Below are positions 20,257 through 31,917 of a DNA stretch of 64,000 bases, in pieces. The DNA lies in the NCBI GenBank assembly GCA_951640165.1, contig OX621252.1, positions 32,943,934 to 33,007,933 on the forward strand, read 5' to 3'. This DNA is from Pseudoips prasinana. Taxonomy: Eukaryota > Arthropoda > Insecta > Lepidoptera > Nolidae. The position numbers and the translations under genes are program-made. Within the stretch, counting starts at the first letter, position 1. Each line of letters begins with the position of its first letter. Under the pieces are notes generated by a model. The model saw only the letters and a program-made list of their open reading frames with translations. It did not search any database and was not told the origin of the DNA.

Positions 20257-20391
20257 CAGACGCCAGCACATCCAGCTACCCCAATGTATGAAATTTCTTT
20301 TATAGATTTTCAACTTTATTACTTAAGCATAAGGTTCACTTTCAATTGGGTAAATTAGACAGATTGGGGTAGCTTGCTGTGCTGGTGTCTG
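20257..20391. mobile_element. 135-bp MITE with TA target (copy 1)
   Basis: CAGACGCCAGCACATCCAGC at the left and its imperfect complement ending GCTGGTGTCTG at the right, flanked by TA inside GTAC on both sides. A second copy of identical length lies at 38606-38740 in the opposite orientation. TA duplication suggests a Tc1/mariner-type source. Confidence 0.8.
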
Positions 20392-20423
20392 TACCTAACT
20401 TGAAAAAAGTTATAAAAAAAAAT

Positions 20424-20625
20424 AGTTGTTACCTAAGTGTCAGAGTTGTTCAAGCCGATGAATAGGTCTCTGACAATTCTAAACCATTGTTATTTAACGA
20501 CTACAACTAGGACCAACGGCTAAATGTACTTTCCGAAGGGTAAGAACGCCCAGAAATTAAACCACTTTGGCGGTCACCCATCAAAATACTGACCGCGCGT
20601 TAACGTTACCAATCACTTACGGACA
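20424..20625 (+). repeat. SINE-like repeat family A
   Basis: gtcagagttgttcaagccga through actttggcggtcacccatc to atcacttacggac; 3' end truncated. Confidence 0.65.
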
Positions 20626-20639
20626 TTTATTCTCGGGCC

Positions 20640-20825
20640 GTGTGGTTTTCAACCTAGAAATAACAGGCCCACCCCATATCATCCTGTAGGTGCTATAAAA
20701 AGCTATTAAGGGATACACCAGGTAGTCGAGCAGCAGCGCCACCTGTGCTCTAGATATAACCTAACTGCGGTCGCCAACTCGCATGTCAAACGTGGTGACT
20801 ACGGCAAACTCGTCCAAAGTGAACA
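20640..20825 (+). repeat. SINE family C, subfamily 2
   Basis: ccccatatcatcctgtagg, gtcgagcagcagcgcc and actgcggtcgccaactcgc mark a subfamily also seen at 32140-32300. Confidence 0.6.
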
Positions 20826-20832
20826 TCATAGT

Positions 20833-21342
20833 AAAATAAAAAATAAAATAAAAAAAGGTTTTTATTCACGTAGACTTTAAAAAAGCGCTTGTAAATAGTC
20901 AGAACATGTTTGTAGTAATATAGTTGTATACATTAGATATTATTTCTAGTAACATAGATATTTAGGTACATATTATATGAAAACATTTATAAAATTTATT
21001 TTATTACAACAATGATATTTAGCTAGCTCGTATCAAGTTATTGTCAAGAGATTATGTTTAATTATCTATTTTAAGTCTAATATTTTTACTACATATCGTC
21101 AATGGTTCTGTCTATATTAAAGGTATTATTATTATGACGGACCTTGTAATAACGACGGTCGCGCTTTAATGCTACCACCGGATCCAATGCGCCCCAACTG
21201 AGAAGACCCAGCGAAACAAACTCAGTGGGTTCATCTACTACCGGTTTCAACACGACCCACTTGAGCCGGCCCGGCGAAACATACTCAAGCGGGTATGAAC
21301 ACGGGATTTGGTCCAATTAGAGTAATTATTTAGTAGGCAAAC
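20833..21342 (-). mobile_element. LINE family Z, longer 3' end, minus strand
   Basis: The A-rich tail on plus (20833) leads into the family Z UTR and a coding end. The minus frame 21316-21089 carries LEYVSPGRLKWVVLKPVV and a second, similar EFVSLGLLSWGALDPVV unit, then ALKRDRRY. The stop seen in the 14816 copy is lost here. Confidence 0.75.
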
Positions 21343-21386
21343 TTTGGGGGAACCCTGTGTTCAGCAGTGGACAATATAAAAAAATG

Positions 21387-21706
21387 TCCTCTTAGCCGAA
21401 TTTAGGCCACGGCGGGCAGTCTCAATGCAGACTAATGTGGGCACAAACACAGGCGCACTTTCTATTCAATTACTCTCATGATCCGATGGGCCGACATGCC
21501 CGGAAATAGGTCAGGTACAGGACCGACGGCTTTATATGCTCTCCGACGCACGACGACGGTATAGAACTGCCAACTCCCATCTCTCAGGCCCATAATTTTA
21601 CAGAAATGTTCCCAAATCACTTTTGGCCTGACCCGGGATTTGATCCCAGGACCTCGTTATCTGCTATTCACATGCTACCGCTAAACCAACGAGGCAGTAG
21701 ATATAA
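21387..21706 (+). repeat. SINE family D
   Basis: gtcctcttagccgaatttag start, atgatccgatgggccgacat and ggctttatatgctctccga in the middle, and a tRNA-like reversed end cccgggatttgatcccagg. Other copies are at 37957, 46500, split at 35430/35900 and split at 52630/52881. Confidence 0.75.
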
Positions 21707-24209
21707 GGCTAATGATGGTGATGACATTTATTCTCATTAAGAATTAACAACAATTCACTAACATGAGAACGTAATTCTACGCATTGTTACTAGGCAGACA
21801 TACATAAAGCGGAATGTAGGTATTATTAAAAACTTCAATCGTCACATTAACAGAAACTACCCGCATTAAATAATATGGCTCGAAGAGATAATGTTATTTT
21901 TAAACATTGTTTAAAATATATTTTCGCCTCGTAAAACATGGAAAACTGTTGCTTCTGCATGCGAGTACAATTTTATTTTTCATATTCAGAAATTAAAATT
22001 TAACTGTCAAACAAAAACGATACTTTGCTGCTGTCTGTATTTTATGCGCACTCACACATTTTTCCAACCGTACAATTGACATGTTACAATCCGGTTAAAT
22101 TTATGTCACATGCATTTAAGTATTTTTGATGTGATATAATAAATACATTAAAATCATGTGCACCGAAGGACGTCTGCTACTGGAGCCGCCTGTATCTGGT
22201 GGCAGTAGAGGACACTACACTAACTTTAAAAAAAAAAAAAAACTTAATTTTAAATATTCGCAATGCATTATTCACATTTTAATCGTCCGTCGGGTGTCAA
22301 AGCAGCACCATCTACGTAGTCGGGGTAGGCGCTCTGCGTCAAGCTACGAACGATACACATTGGCAGATCAAATTCAGTATTCCCTTCCTAACACCTTTCC
22401 GGAGAATGTAAATGAAATGAAATGAAATGCAAAACATTTAATTCAGCACAATACACAAGAAAATGAGGAGTACATTTATACAACACACAGTTCCACAAGA
22501 CATTACATACATAGATTTGAGGAAAATGCACACAATTACGATTCTTGCATGTTCTGCCGAAAGGGTCACCACCTCAGCACTAGCTAGGTGGGTTACACCT
22601 AGCGCTGGTTATCAGTTGGCAACCTTGGAAGTCACGCACGGACGGGGGTAGTAATAGTATAATATAATATAATAATATATGTAGGTGTTATCCATCGGCT
22701 TTGTTTTCTAGAAACATGCCGATTGATATGTTCACAATTGGGTGTGAAATATCATACAATTGGAAACACCATGCAATCTATTTAAATTTAATAACCACCG
22801 AATCTCCGAGGGGGCGAGAGTTTGGTTTTTTAGGGTAAACCCTAGAAAAACAAAAATATTAAACATGTTTTAGACTGACTCGCTGCTGACTAACAGACGA
22901 GCGGGTGGATAGATGGACAGAAGCAGCTTAGTGGAAGGGTCCTAAAAATAAAAAAAAAATACCCTATTTTACAGAAACTAGTTGTAGGCACAACATGTCG
23001 ATAGAGAAAACCACCAAATTTATTAAAATCGTAAAGTTTTGTGTACTTACCCCAAAATGTATTATTGCTAAATTGTACAACTGTGACTTAATATTCAATA
23101 GTTTTTTGTTGGCCGTTAACAAAAGAATTGTATTAAATGTCCTGTCAGCATCAGGACCTGACGTAGACTTACCTACATCATGTTCTGATTGTGACAGCTA
23201 TTTAAACTACAAAACTTCTTAGGATAAGTAAGTCTAAGTAACTGCCTAGCTGGTCTAGAGGTATTCAAACACAGATAAAATGATCGTGGGTTTAAATCAC
23301 GAAGGAGACGGATACGTTTTCATACAATATTGGGTCCGGATGTAAAAAGATAAAAGTGGTGTCAATTAATGGGTCTGTAAATTATCAGCCAATCACTAAA
23401 AATTCCATGGATTTTTTTCAATCTGTGAGCAGAGTTATACAAGATTTAGTACTTAATAGAGAGGTTATGTACCAACCTATACTAAACAGCTGATATTTAA
23501 GGGCGATTGCTATTTAATTTATATTTTTAGTTATCCGTGTCCAGTATGTTAGCAAAAGTCGTACACGTTAAGCAATATCAGAAGTCCGTAGAGCGAATGC
23601 AGTTGTCGAGGGATATATAAACAAAACAATAAAAAATACTCCAATGTCTCAAATCACACACGCACTAACGATACGAGAAACGAGTGACCGATTATAGATT
23701 AGGATTCAAAATCTGTCACCAGTCACTGTCAACATAGATTAAAAATATAGTTGCCAATAATTAATAAATCGATTTGAAAGATAACCGATATTATGATTTC
23801 TATTTATTTTATTGATATTTTATTTTTTACTGTTGACATTATGATAATGTATTTAATAATTATTATGATTAACTAAATCAGTTATCTGGTGTCTGGTGCA
23901 AGAGTTTTTATATTTCATTGTTTGAACTCATTACCGTTAATCGATTATAGTAATCAACAACCAATTTAATACGTGAGTAAAACTTATTTTGAGATTTCAC
24001 GTTTTCCAGATTGTAAATTGGGTCAATTTTTACAGTTTGAAATAGAAAAATATAACGCTTTTTTTAAACCATGTCTCAACTTATTACAGTCAGGCCCAGA
24101 AATCCCCGTCTCCTTTTATTGGAATGTTTCTGAACTAACGCTTGTATTATATTGGTCAGTTTCTGAAAACGCGCGTCTGTCATTCGGTTAAGGCGGGGCA
24201 CGGACCGAT
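21707..24209. other. No supported gene; weak repeat traces only
   Basis: 22290-22425 (ctctgcgtcaagctacgaac, then aaatgaaatg repeats) looks like a dispersed repeat. 23240-23320 has a tRNA-like gggtttaaatcac box and may be an old SINE head. The remainder is A+T-rich with only short, unlikely frames. Confidence 0.35.
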
Positions 24210-24224
24210 CTTTATATCGTCGTC

Positions 24225-24360
24225 TCATCTTGAAGTACCTTGGAGGTTAATAATACTTACGCTACCCGCATTTAGCAGCTTCCAACAATCCTCACAAGAT
24301 CAACGGCCATCTTGTAGGCCTACTCACGCTGAGGCTTACCATACGTGGTAGCCACTCGAG
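24225..24360 (-). mobile_element. RTE-type LINE 3' fragment, diverged
   Basis: ctacccgcatttagcagctt, ccaacaatcctcacaagatc and gtggtagccactcgagaacc parallel the copy at 18503. Confidence 0.5.
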
Positions 24361-24364
24361 AACC

Positions 24365-24745
24365 AAATATAATAGTATGTATGAATTTAGAAATATATGT
24401 ATAAGTATGTGTATCAGTTAGTAATATAAATTTCAATAATTAAACCTAAACATAATCTCCTTGACAATAACTTAATACAAGCTAGCTAAATATCACTACC
24501 ATTATAAAATAAATTGTATAAATGTTTTAACATTCCGTGTACCTAAATATCTGTAATAAGTAACTAGAAATAATAACTGTATTACTACAAACATGTTCTG
24601 ACTACTTACAAGCGCTTTTTTAAAGTCTACGTGAATAAAACCTTTTTTATTTTATTTTATTTTTTATCTGAGTGTCCTATACAGGCTTTACCTAATTTGG
24701 TATCAGATGGCAATATTGATGCAAGATGTCTCGAGATATTTACTT
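24365..24745 (+). repeat. SINE S1 fragment interrupted by a LINE Z tail
   Basis: S1 sequence at 24365-24419 (aagtatgtgtatcagtta) and 24664-24745 (gtcctatacaggctttacc, ttggtatcagatggcaa) is separated by 24420-24663, a LINE family Z 3' end. Confidence 0.65.
24420..24663 (+). mobile_element. LINE family Z 3' end, nested in SINE S1
   Basis: cttgacaataacttaatac through gtctacgtgaataaaacc and a (TTTTA)n tail. Younger than the SINE it splits. Confidence 0.75.
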
Positions 24746-25747
24746 AGTTATTATTTTTCTTGCCACAATTCAATATTTTTTTAACTGTCTAACTAGATTG
24801 TTATTGACACAATAAAATTGTAGGAGACTGGTGCCTTCGCTAGGCTTGAAACTTGTGTTCCATGACATCAGTTCACTGCACGCTAGTTCACATTGCTCAA
24901 GCACAACAAAGTAAAGTCATTTACACACTGTTTGCTGTTAAAAGATTCCGTCTTTAACAGCTAACAGTGTGGAAATAATTTGAAGATTACTGGATAAGAG
25001 GTTAAGTATGCTGTTCTTTTGCACGAAAAACTATTTACAGTTGAAAGAGTAGTAGAATAAAAGTAATACTTTTAACTCTACCTCTCAAACAGTAATCTTA
25101 AATACTTTGTTCATATAGGCACGGCCAACAATTTTCACTAAACGTTGTTATAAGTGAAATCTAATTACGCGCCTATATTTTTTATATTTTCCCTTGTGTA
25201 GTGAAATAAAAAACTTGAAATTACAGGATGTTCATAATGTATCCATCTGGCAAGATGGACGTTATGTGAATGAAGTTAAGAACCTGACAAGACCCTATTA
25301 AAATCTCATCGTCTCACGCCTGTCCTGCACTAGTACAATCTCAAGTATGGGTTGAAGTGGAGGGAATAGTAAATTTGCAAAATGAGTGTATTTTAAAACA
25401 GTGAATTAAACAAAAAGTAAGTAGTATAGGAAAACTGAAGAGCACGCAGTTTCCTTGCATTTATAAAATTCCTGTTCATAAAACATAAAAACCGACTTTA
25501 ACGTTTCTTCTTGCCAACCGATTCGAGTATTATGCGTTACTCGATTGATGTTTGATTAATCGATTTTGATTATCATTTAATGATTGACACGTTCGTGTTT
25601 CAAATCCTACTACCAGTAAGCATTTTTGGTAGCTTTTGTAACATTGCTAGAATGTCCTAGTTATTACCAGAACAAAAGAAAAAGGGTAGCAAATGAAAAG
25701 GACGTACAAAAATCATTCATTAATGCAAAAATTTACATCAGATATTT
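24746..25747. other. No gene recognised
   Basis: A+T-rich with no long frame. aaaaccgactttaacg near 25487 and a related phrase near 29320-29430 hint at an old dispersed repeat. Confidence 0.35.
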
Positions 25748-25942
25748 CTAGAATTAAAACAAAGAGATGGTGCGAATTTCCTGATAGAAAAGAAAGAGAT
25801 AGGTTAAGACAAGTACAGAAGCATTATAATTAATCAGTCATATAGGTGAAAGTTCTAGAATTAAAAGAAAGAGACGCGTAGACGGTGTGAATTTCTTGAT
25901 AGAAAATAAAGAGATCGGTGAAGATAAGGACAGAAGTATTGG
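25748..25942. repeat. Diverged two-unit tandem duplication
   Basis: Units at about 25748-25834 and 25854-25942 both read tctagaattaaaa, then gtgygaatttcytgatagaaaa and an aagayaagkacagaag segment, spaced about 107 bp apart. Confidence 0.6.
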
Positions 25943-26237
25943 TTAAGGTTCTACAAAGGAAGGAAATGACGTGCAGGATTTTTTTTTAATTGGAACATTT
26001 TAGGTGTTTAAAAGCAGAATATCGAAACAGAACCAGAATCCAGTGGAAGGAATAAAAGTGGAAAACTGATTTTTTTTTTTTGGGCTATTAAGCCTCTTAC
26101 TACTGCCTGCTGCTATCAATTGCAGCACCATTGGAACTATTTTATTGGTTCCTAATTTATATTTCCAATTTTAATTAATTCATTATAATAATATCATATA
26201 TATGCCGGTAAAAGTATGACCTCCAGGCACTCTACCA

Positions 26238-26790
26238 CTACACCGCCGTACTGCCATTAGCCTTTGCTGCGGCCCTGGCCACCCTACGTGCAAACGTAAT
26301 GAAAATGTTCCGTTGTTGGCTATCTCGCATAATTTCCGCGTAATTTTCTTTTTTTAACGGATATGTTAACTGTTGTTTAAGATCGCATCGCCAGGAGCTA
26401 AATCTAGGGCACTCATCTATCAGGTGGGGTATCGTCTCCGGTATATCAGGATCACATGCGCAGCCTGGGTTTGACCTTAGTTTGAAACGTGCCAAATATT
26501 GTCCAAACCCCCCATGCCCCGTCAGTAGCTGAGTAGTGACATTGTCAATTGTAGTGTTGTTGACAATTTGGTATGCCTCTTGTATATCAGGCAAGAAAAG
26601 TCTCGTCAACGCACCGCTCTCCGCCCCTGCATATCGGTTTTGCCACTCCCTGACACTATTCTGACGGATAACGTATTTTAAATGGGATATAGGTACCGCA
26701 TCATAAACTGGTGCGGTCTTTTTTGTAAGGGCGGCTTTCTTTGCTAAGTTGTCCGCCCTTTCGTTTCCACCAATACCCACGTGCGCCTAA
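26238..26790 (-). pseudogene. R1-type LINE ORF2: RNase H end and C-terminal zinc-binding region (second frame)
   Basis: Continues the preceding frame after the one-base shift: VGIGGNERADNLAKKAA carries the last RNase H acidic residue, then LLTGHGGFGQYLARF and the cysteine-histidine block CACDPDIPETIPHLIDECP (C-x-C...H-x4-C). It ends AKANGSTAV and a stop at 26238. The open overlap with the upstream frame and the perfect continuation of domain order show a single ancestral ORF. Confidence 0.85.
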
Positions 26791-29086
26791 CCCAAAATAG
26801 TTTGATAGTGACCTCCTTGGCATCTAGAGTCCGGATCAGATCTTGTATCTCCGCCACTATTGGGTGAGTACTGTCGGGGACGGCAATAGCTTCCAGAGCC
26901 GATCTGGAGTCGCTTAGGATATTAGCTGAGGGAATTTTTTGTGACCGCACCATGTGTAAAGCTTTGACAATAGCCTCCAATTCCGCCTGGAAAACTGTAC
27001 AGTAGGGTGCCATAAGAAATCCAGTTTGCCGAGTTTCTGTCCCATTCTTCCACAAGGATGCCGCACCACCAACTTTACCTTCAAGCTTGCTGCCATCCGT
27101 GTAGATTGAGTAGCCCTGCACTTCATCCGCCTCCCTGTGGGTGTGAATAAGGCCGTGAACTATAGTTTGCCGAGCCGCGGGATGTGGGAGTTCGAAGGTT
27201 CCTTTCTTTTTTTCCACTTCTCTACCTGGTAAGAATGTAATAGATTTACCTCTTTTGTAATCGTAAAGATCAGCGGCTTCCCTCACCCGCAGGTCCAGTG
27301 GCAACAGGCCAGAAATGCATAACACCGAGGCAAGCGACGTCGTGCGATGAGCGCGTGCAATTAGGATACCAAACTTCCTGCTGATCTGGTTAAGTCTTTT
27401 GGTAACATATTGTTTGCTAGTATTTTTGGCCCAGATGCTAGCCGCGTATAAAATAGTAGGCTCAACCACTGCAGCGTACAGTTGTTTACAGGTTGCTGCG
27501 CTCATCCCCCACGTCGTGCGCGTTGCTCTTGCTGCCTTCTGGTAAAGGTGGGTTGCTTTGTGGCAAACTGACTCTATGTGCGCCTTAAACGTCAATTTGG
27601 AATCAATCACCACACCCAGCACCTTAAGCTCGTGTGTTAATGTGAGAGGAGTGCCTCCCAGCTCTAGGTGCGGCTTGTTGTACTTGAGTCGCCTTGTTGC
27701 AATCATTGCTTGGGTCTTGTGCGCCGCAAATTTCATTTTGCTTTGCGTACCCCAGTTTGCTACTCTCTCTAGGGCGTGGTTTGTGATTCTGGTCAATTCT
27801 TCTGAAGTTGTTGCAGAAGCAATGACCAGTATATCATCAGCGAAGGCTTGTATGTGAGCCTCTAGGTTTTCGGCCTCCTGCAAAAGCGGGTCCAATTGAA
27901 TGTTCCACATGAGTGGTCCACAAGAGGAACCTTGTATGCAGCCCCTCTGAGTCTCGCGAGTGACTTCCACACCAGCATACTGGATTTTTACCTTTCTCCT
28001 GCTCAGATAACTATCCAACAGTAATGTTATGTCACGGGGGCATTCCTTATCTATCAACTGGCGCTTTATTAGAGGCCACCAAGCCCCATCAAACGTACCC
28101 TCAATGTCCAAGGACACCACCGCAACCATTTTCTTGGCACGTATGGCAGTTTCAATTATACTTAACGCATCGTATAGAGCATCCTCTGTACTCTTCTGTG
28201 GAGTGAAACCGTACTGCCTACCACTCAGCAATCCATGGGCGCCCAGGTACCATTGTAATCTGACGGTGGTCATTTTTTCCAGGATTCTTCCAAAGACCGG
28301 TAAGAGACCGATTGGTCTGTATGATTTTACCAGTTGGTAGTTGGTTTTTAGTGGTTTTGGAAGAATCCTTATAGTAGCAATTTTCCAAGTTTCAGGAAAG
28401 TGACCCAACGCCAAGCACCTGTTTAAAATTTCGAGGAAAACTAGATCCGTAGATTTTATAGCGTAGAGGCATATGTCTGCGGTATACCCATCACCTCCTG
28501 GGGCTTTTTTAGTACTAATTTTTATAGCTGTACGCATCAGTTCCTCCATTTGGTATGGGAGAACCGCATTACTAGACATCTGGCCCCGCAGATTGAGTAT
28601 GTCGAGATCTACACTTTTCCTGAGCTCGGCTTGTTGTCTAGTGTCTGTAGTTGGGTCATCCTTCGGGTAGAAAGTATTGGCCAGTAATTCTGTTGAACGC
28701 ACACTATCAAACTCGACTCCAGCTGAGTCCTTTAGTAGGCAGTCGGCCGCCATATTTGTCTGTATGAGTGTTCGGTATATACCCTTCCACATGGTGTCAG
28801 TATCCTGATCGGTACAATAGGCCTTCCAGCTTGCGAGTCTAGTGTTTTCGATGGTATCCTTGTAGTTCTGTAGTTCTCGTAAATAGTCATCAACTACCCT
28901 AGGTCTTCTTTGCGGATTAGCATTCCGTATCCTGCGTCGTTTACGGATTACTAAGGCCTTCAGTACCGTTAGTTCCTCCGTCCACCACGCCGTTATACGA
29001 GGTTTAGGCTCCCTGATTTTAGGTATAGCCAAGTGTTTCTTACACAGTGAGAAGTGTACCGTGTATGTACGTCGGGACTTTAGCAC
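26744..29086 (-). pseudogene. R1-type LINE ORF2: RT and RNase H start (first frame)
   Basis: A 780-codon frame. An N-terminal linker (ITAWWTEELTVLKALVIRKR) precedes the RT domain: KAPGGDGYTADI, YRPIGLLPVFGRILEKM, GFTPQKSTEDALYD, VSLDIEGTFDGAWW (motif A), QRGCIQGSSCGPLMWNIQLD (R1-clade form of motif B) and AFADDILVIA (catalytic Asp pair). A C-terminal RNase H domain follows: YTDGSKLEGKVGG, FQAELEAIVKAL, LSDSRSALEAI. At about 26787 a one-base deletion shifts the frame out of the last RNase H block. Normally this protein would nick a target and copy element RNA. Without the endonuclease and with the shift the copy is inactive. Confidence 0.85.
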
Positions 29087-29100
29087 AGTGCTCGCCGCTG

Positions 29101-30260
29101 GGAATCTGTAAGTGGACCACGTGTGAACTCTTACAGAGTGCTAGTCGCCGGGACTCGTACTGAAAGTACTTATGTGTTCCGTGATCTTAGTGTTGTATAA
29201 ACTGTCAACGCCGATAAAGGTTATACCTATACAAACACTAGTTTCGCCCGCTCGTCCCATTATTTTTATTCGATAGAAAATGCTCTCGGAATTTTCCCTT
29301 TTACATAACAAGAATGTTAAAATCGGTTGTAAAAAAGAAAATTTTAAGTCGAAAGTGAGTTAAATTATGTTCGAATCAGTTTTCAGAAAGGAAAGTTGAA
29401 GGCAGTTGTTTATTATTAACCGACTTCAAAGATAAGTTTATTAATTTGACGGTATGTTTTGTTTTAGTATATCTGTTACTCGGTTGCTTAGTTATTTGTT
29501 AACCGTTTTTGCGAATTGTATAAAACAAAGGAAGAGATTTGACGGAGAGGGAGGAAAAATTCTAAATGTTCTGATATAAAAGTTGTTCCAATCGATTGTT
29601 ATAGGTATGTACTTAATGAAAATTTTCACTCGTTGGTATGTATTTTAAGAGTAATTATTCAACTAATATTTAGCAAATCGAATCTGCTACCTACTACGGG
29701 TAAAGGCCTGTCAAAACAGGACCCAGATACAGTTTTGCTAAGCTTCGAAAGTTATCAGAAAATTCAATTTTGTTGTATACCCGCCGTTAGTAAAATCAAC
29801 GCTACATCAGTGTATACACATGCCATACAAAAACAGACCTTAATACTTGCGAAATAAAGACTGTCAATAACGCGCTGTCGACTGTTCAGTTCGTGTTACA
29901 TGCTGCATGCATTTATACAAACCAACTCAAACATGGCGCTCTAATTGTGGGAATAGAAATGTGTGGCTGGACTAACAAAACGCTTGTATAGCCGCTGGCA
30001 ATGCCATCTAATGAAATCAGCTTTATTTGGTAGCCTGGCTGCCATTTTTATATGCTTTTATACCTCATTTTCCTCCCTGGATATTAAGACACAGAATTCA
30101 GTGTACTGCGATCTCACTCACACATTTCGATATTTATTATTGTATTTTGAATTATGTGTATCTGTCATTTTGTGACATTAATACTAGGTACTAATATATA
30201 GAGATAGAGTACTTATGGTACCAAAAGAAACAATATATGACTTACAAATAAGCAAATACA
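29101..30260. other. No supported gene
   Basis: 29100-29200 holds two similar G+C-richer segments (gtgctcgccgctggga and gtgctagtcgccgggac), possibly 5' repeat units of the adjacent LINE or unrelated. The rest is A+T-rich. Confidence 0.35.
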
Positions 30261-30264
30261 GGTA

Positions 30265-30325
30265 CAATCGGCGGTCTTATCGCTTTGTAGCAATCTCTTC
30301 CAGACAACCGTTGGGTGGACAAGGA
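30265..30325 (-). mobile_element. LINE 3' end fragment (relative of 3219-3345)
   Basis: gcggtcttatcgctttgtag followed by caatctcttccagacaaccg. Confidence 0.5.
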
Positions 30326-30544
30326 AAAAGTAAGACAGGAAAAGTGATAGTTGTAGTGCACTGTCAAATATTAAACGTATATTTTAATAATATGGCCGTG
30401 TGATTTCCGTCTTGGAAAGAATAATAATAGGTAATAAAGTTTTACAGGTTGACAGCTATAGTAACGAACCCCTGCAAGGACATGATAACTAATTATTATT
30501 TTATATTATTAACCCAAAATATTTTTCGACATAATAAAGGATAA

Positions 30545-30592
30545 TAATAATAATCTGGGACATTATTCACACGCGGCACTCTGATCAAAATC
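30545..30592 (-). repeat. SINE S1 3' tip
   Basis: Reads aataataataatctgggac, then attattcacacgcgg; truncated by the LINE that follows. Confidence 0.5.
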
Positions 30593-30849
30593 AAAATCAT
30601 TTATTTGCTTACTAAGTGTACAAACAGGTCTTATTACTTAATAGTGGTGCTTAGAATTTAGCGGCCTTTTGCAGGCGTTGCAAATTTGAGAGATAACATG
30701 TTATTTCAAGTATGGTATAGCTAAATTTATAGATACAAATTAGTTAATAATGTAATAGTTAAAATAATGTTAGTTAAAATATCTATTCTGTCGCCATATT
30801 AATTCATATTTATTATTAGATAATTTTATTTATTAATATTGTTTTGTTA

Positions 30850-31130
30850 TTGTTTTTTTGTGTTTAAGTATTCTTCAACGGAATAGTAACATTTTTTAAT
30901 AAGAAATCATTTTAGTTTTTTGTTGAATATATAGAATTTGGTTTCTTTTTTAATTTCTTGTGGTAATTTGTTATATATTCGTATTGCCATGTATTGTGGA
31001 CTTTCATTTAATATTTTTAATCTTGATGGTGGTAGATAAAGTCGATTTTTGTGACGGGTATTGATGTTGTGAGTTTCGTGTACTTGGGTGAACGTATGAA
31101 TATGTTTATGTACAAATATGCATAAGTCAT
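30850..31130 (-). pseudogene. LINE ORF2 C-terminal fragment
   Basis: Readable minus-strand frame: IHTFTQVHETHNINTRHKNR, LYLPPSRLKILNESPQYMAI, RIYNKLPQEIKKE, and a final YYSVEEYL before the stop. H-x-x-N-T-R and Y-N-K-L-P are characteristic ends of CR1/Jockey-type ORF2 proteins. One in-frame TGA interrupts the sequence after FNKKLK. Confidence 0.75.
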
Positions 31131-31140
31131 GGAAATAAAT

Positions 31141-31882
31141 GGGTACGTATCAAAATCCCGAAAGTTCATAATACCTATGATTGAAATACCGACGTCCAAA
31201 ACACCGAAATTCAAAATACCGAAAGTTTTAAATGCCGATAGTCGTTATATCGACACACAAAATACCGATGTTTGGACGAAATACCGATGGATGAAATCCC
31301 AAAGAGCAGCGACGTAGTTCCCGCGATTACTCATAGATGGCACTGCAACACAGTTATGACGGTGGACATGCAAGCAGGCATGCAGCATACAATAAGGAAT
31401 GCAGCAAGCAAGAAGGCATGCAGCATGCAAGCAGGCATGCAACATGCAGCAAGCATTGTTTCTGTCACGGCTCCGGCGCTGCGGGGTTTGGGCGGTCCCA
31501 CGCGAGCTTATCGTCGCAGATGGTTTTAACGCCCACCACCGCAGCTTCGGCTTGCTGGCCGGCTTCGCCGGCCAGCCTCAGCCGCGGAGGCGGGCTTTCA
31601 AAACCACCTGCTCCTCAGCTCGCGGGCCGCCCCACCCCTCCGCGCCTACGCGGGTTTAAATTACACTCTAGGGTAGGGCAGACAAGACTACGTGAAGTCG
31701 GTTTTGCGGCGATTCGTTTCTGTCACAAAATTGTACTTCGGGATTTTAAACTTTCGGGCAAATAAACTTTCGGGATTTAAAACTTTCGACCAAACAACCA
31801 TTCGGCGTTTCAATTATTGGGATTTCGTCTATCGGTATTTTAAAATTCGGTCTATTAAAATTCGGGATTTTGGTACGTACCC
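31141..31882. mobile_element. Unassigned TIR element with iteron-like arms and G+C-rich core
   Basis: Termini GGGTACGTATCAAAATCCCG (left) and inverted GGGTACGTACCAAAATCCCG (right) match at 22 of 23 bases. AAATAAAT is duplicated at 31133-31140 and 31883-31890. Each arm holds about nine degenerate copies of an aaaATACCGAaa-type motif roughly 20 bp apart, oriented oppositely in the two arms. The core (about 31310-31690) is G+C-rich. It carries gcatgcagcatgcaagcagg short repeats, then a strong hairpin around ctggccggcttcgccggcca (about 31556-31575) with longer imperfect arms. No transposase is encoded; the open frames in the core are by-products of base composition. Confidence 0.8.
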
Positions 31883-31917
31883 AAATAAATGGATGGAAGT
31901 GTTAGTAGTTTGTACTC

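Larger units (their letters stand above)
26070..29100 (-). mobile_element. R1-type LINE, 5'-truncated, with poly(A) tail
   Basis: Minus-strand element. The A-tail is the T-run at 26070-26081. Upstream lie a short 3' UTR, an RNase H/C-terminal frame and an RT frame. The endonuclease half of ORF2 and ORF1 are missing, as expected of 5' truncation. No target duplication could be defined at the 5' edge near 29100. Confidence 0.85.
30593..31917 (-). mobile_element. CR1/Jockey-type LINE 3' end, split by an iteron-arm element
   Basis: Minus-strand 3' UTR (from 30593) and ORF2 C-terminus (about 30865-31130). The TIR element at 31141-31882 interrupts it, and the target sequence AAATAAAT is duplicated. 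The LINE appears to continue for a short distance beyond 31890. Confidence 0.65.

Noticed and set aside
22995..23222. A 75-codon plus-strand frame followed by an AG/GTAAGT-like sequence on the opposite strand
   Set aside because: No family resemblance, and the donor-like site has no open frame leading to it without an immediate stop.
31272..31765. Several overlapping frames of 85-142 codons in the G+C-rich block
   Set aside because: They overlap in different frames, are Ala/Arg/Pro-rich and track base composition of the iteron-arm element core; none has a domain.
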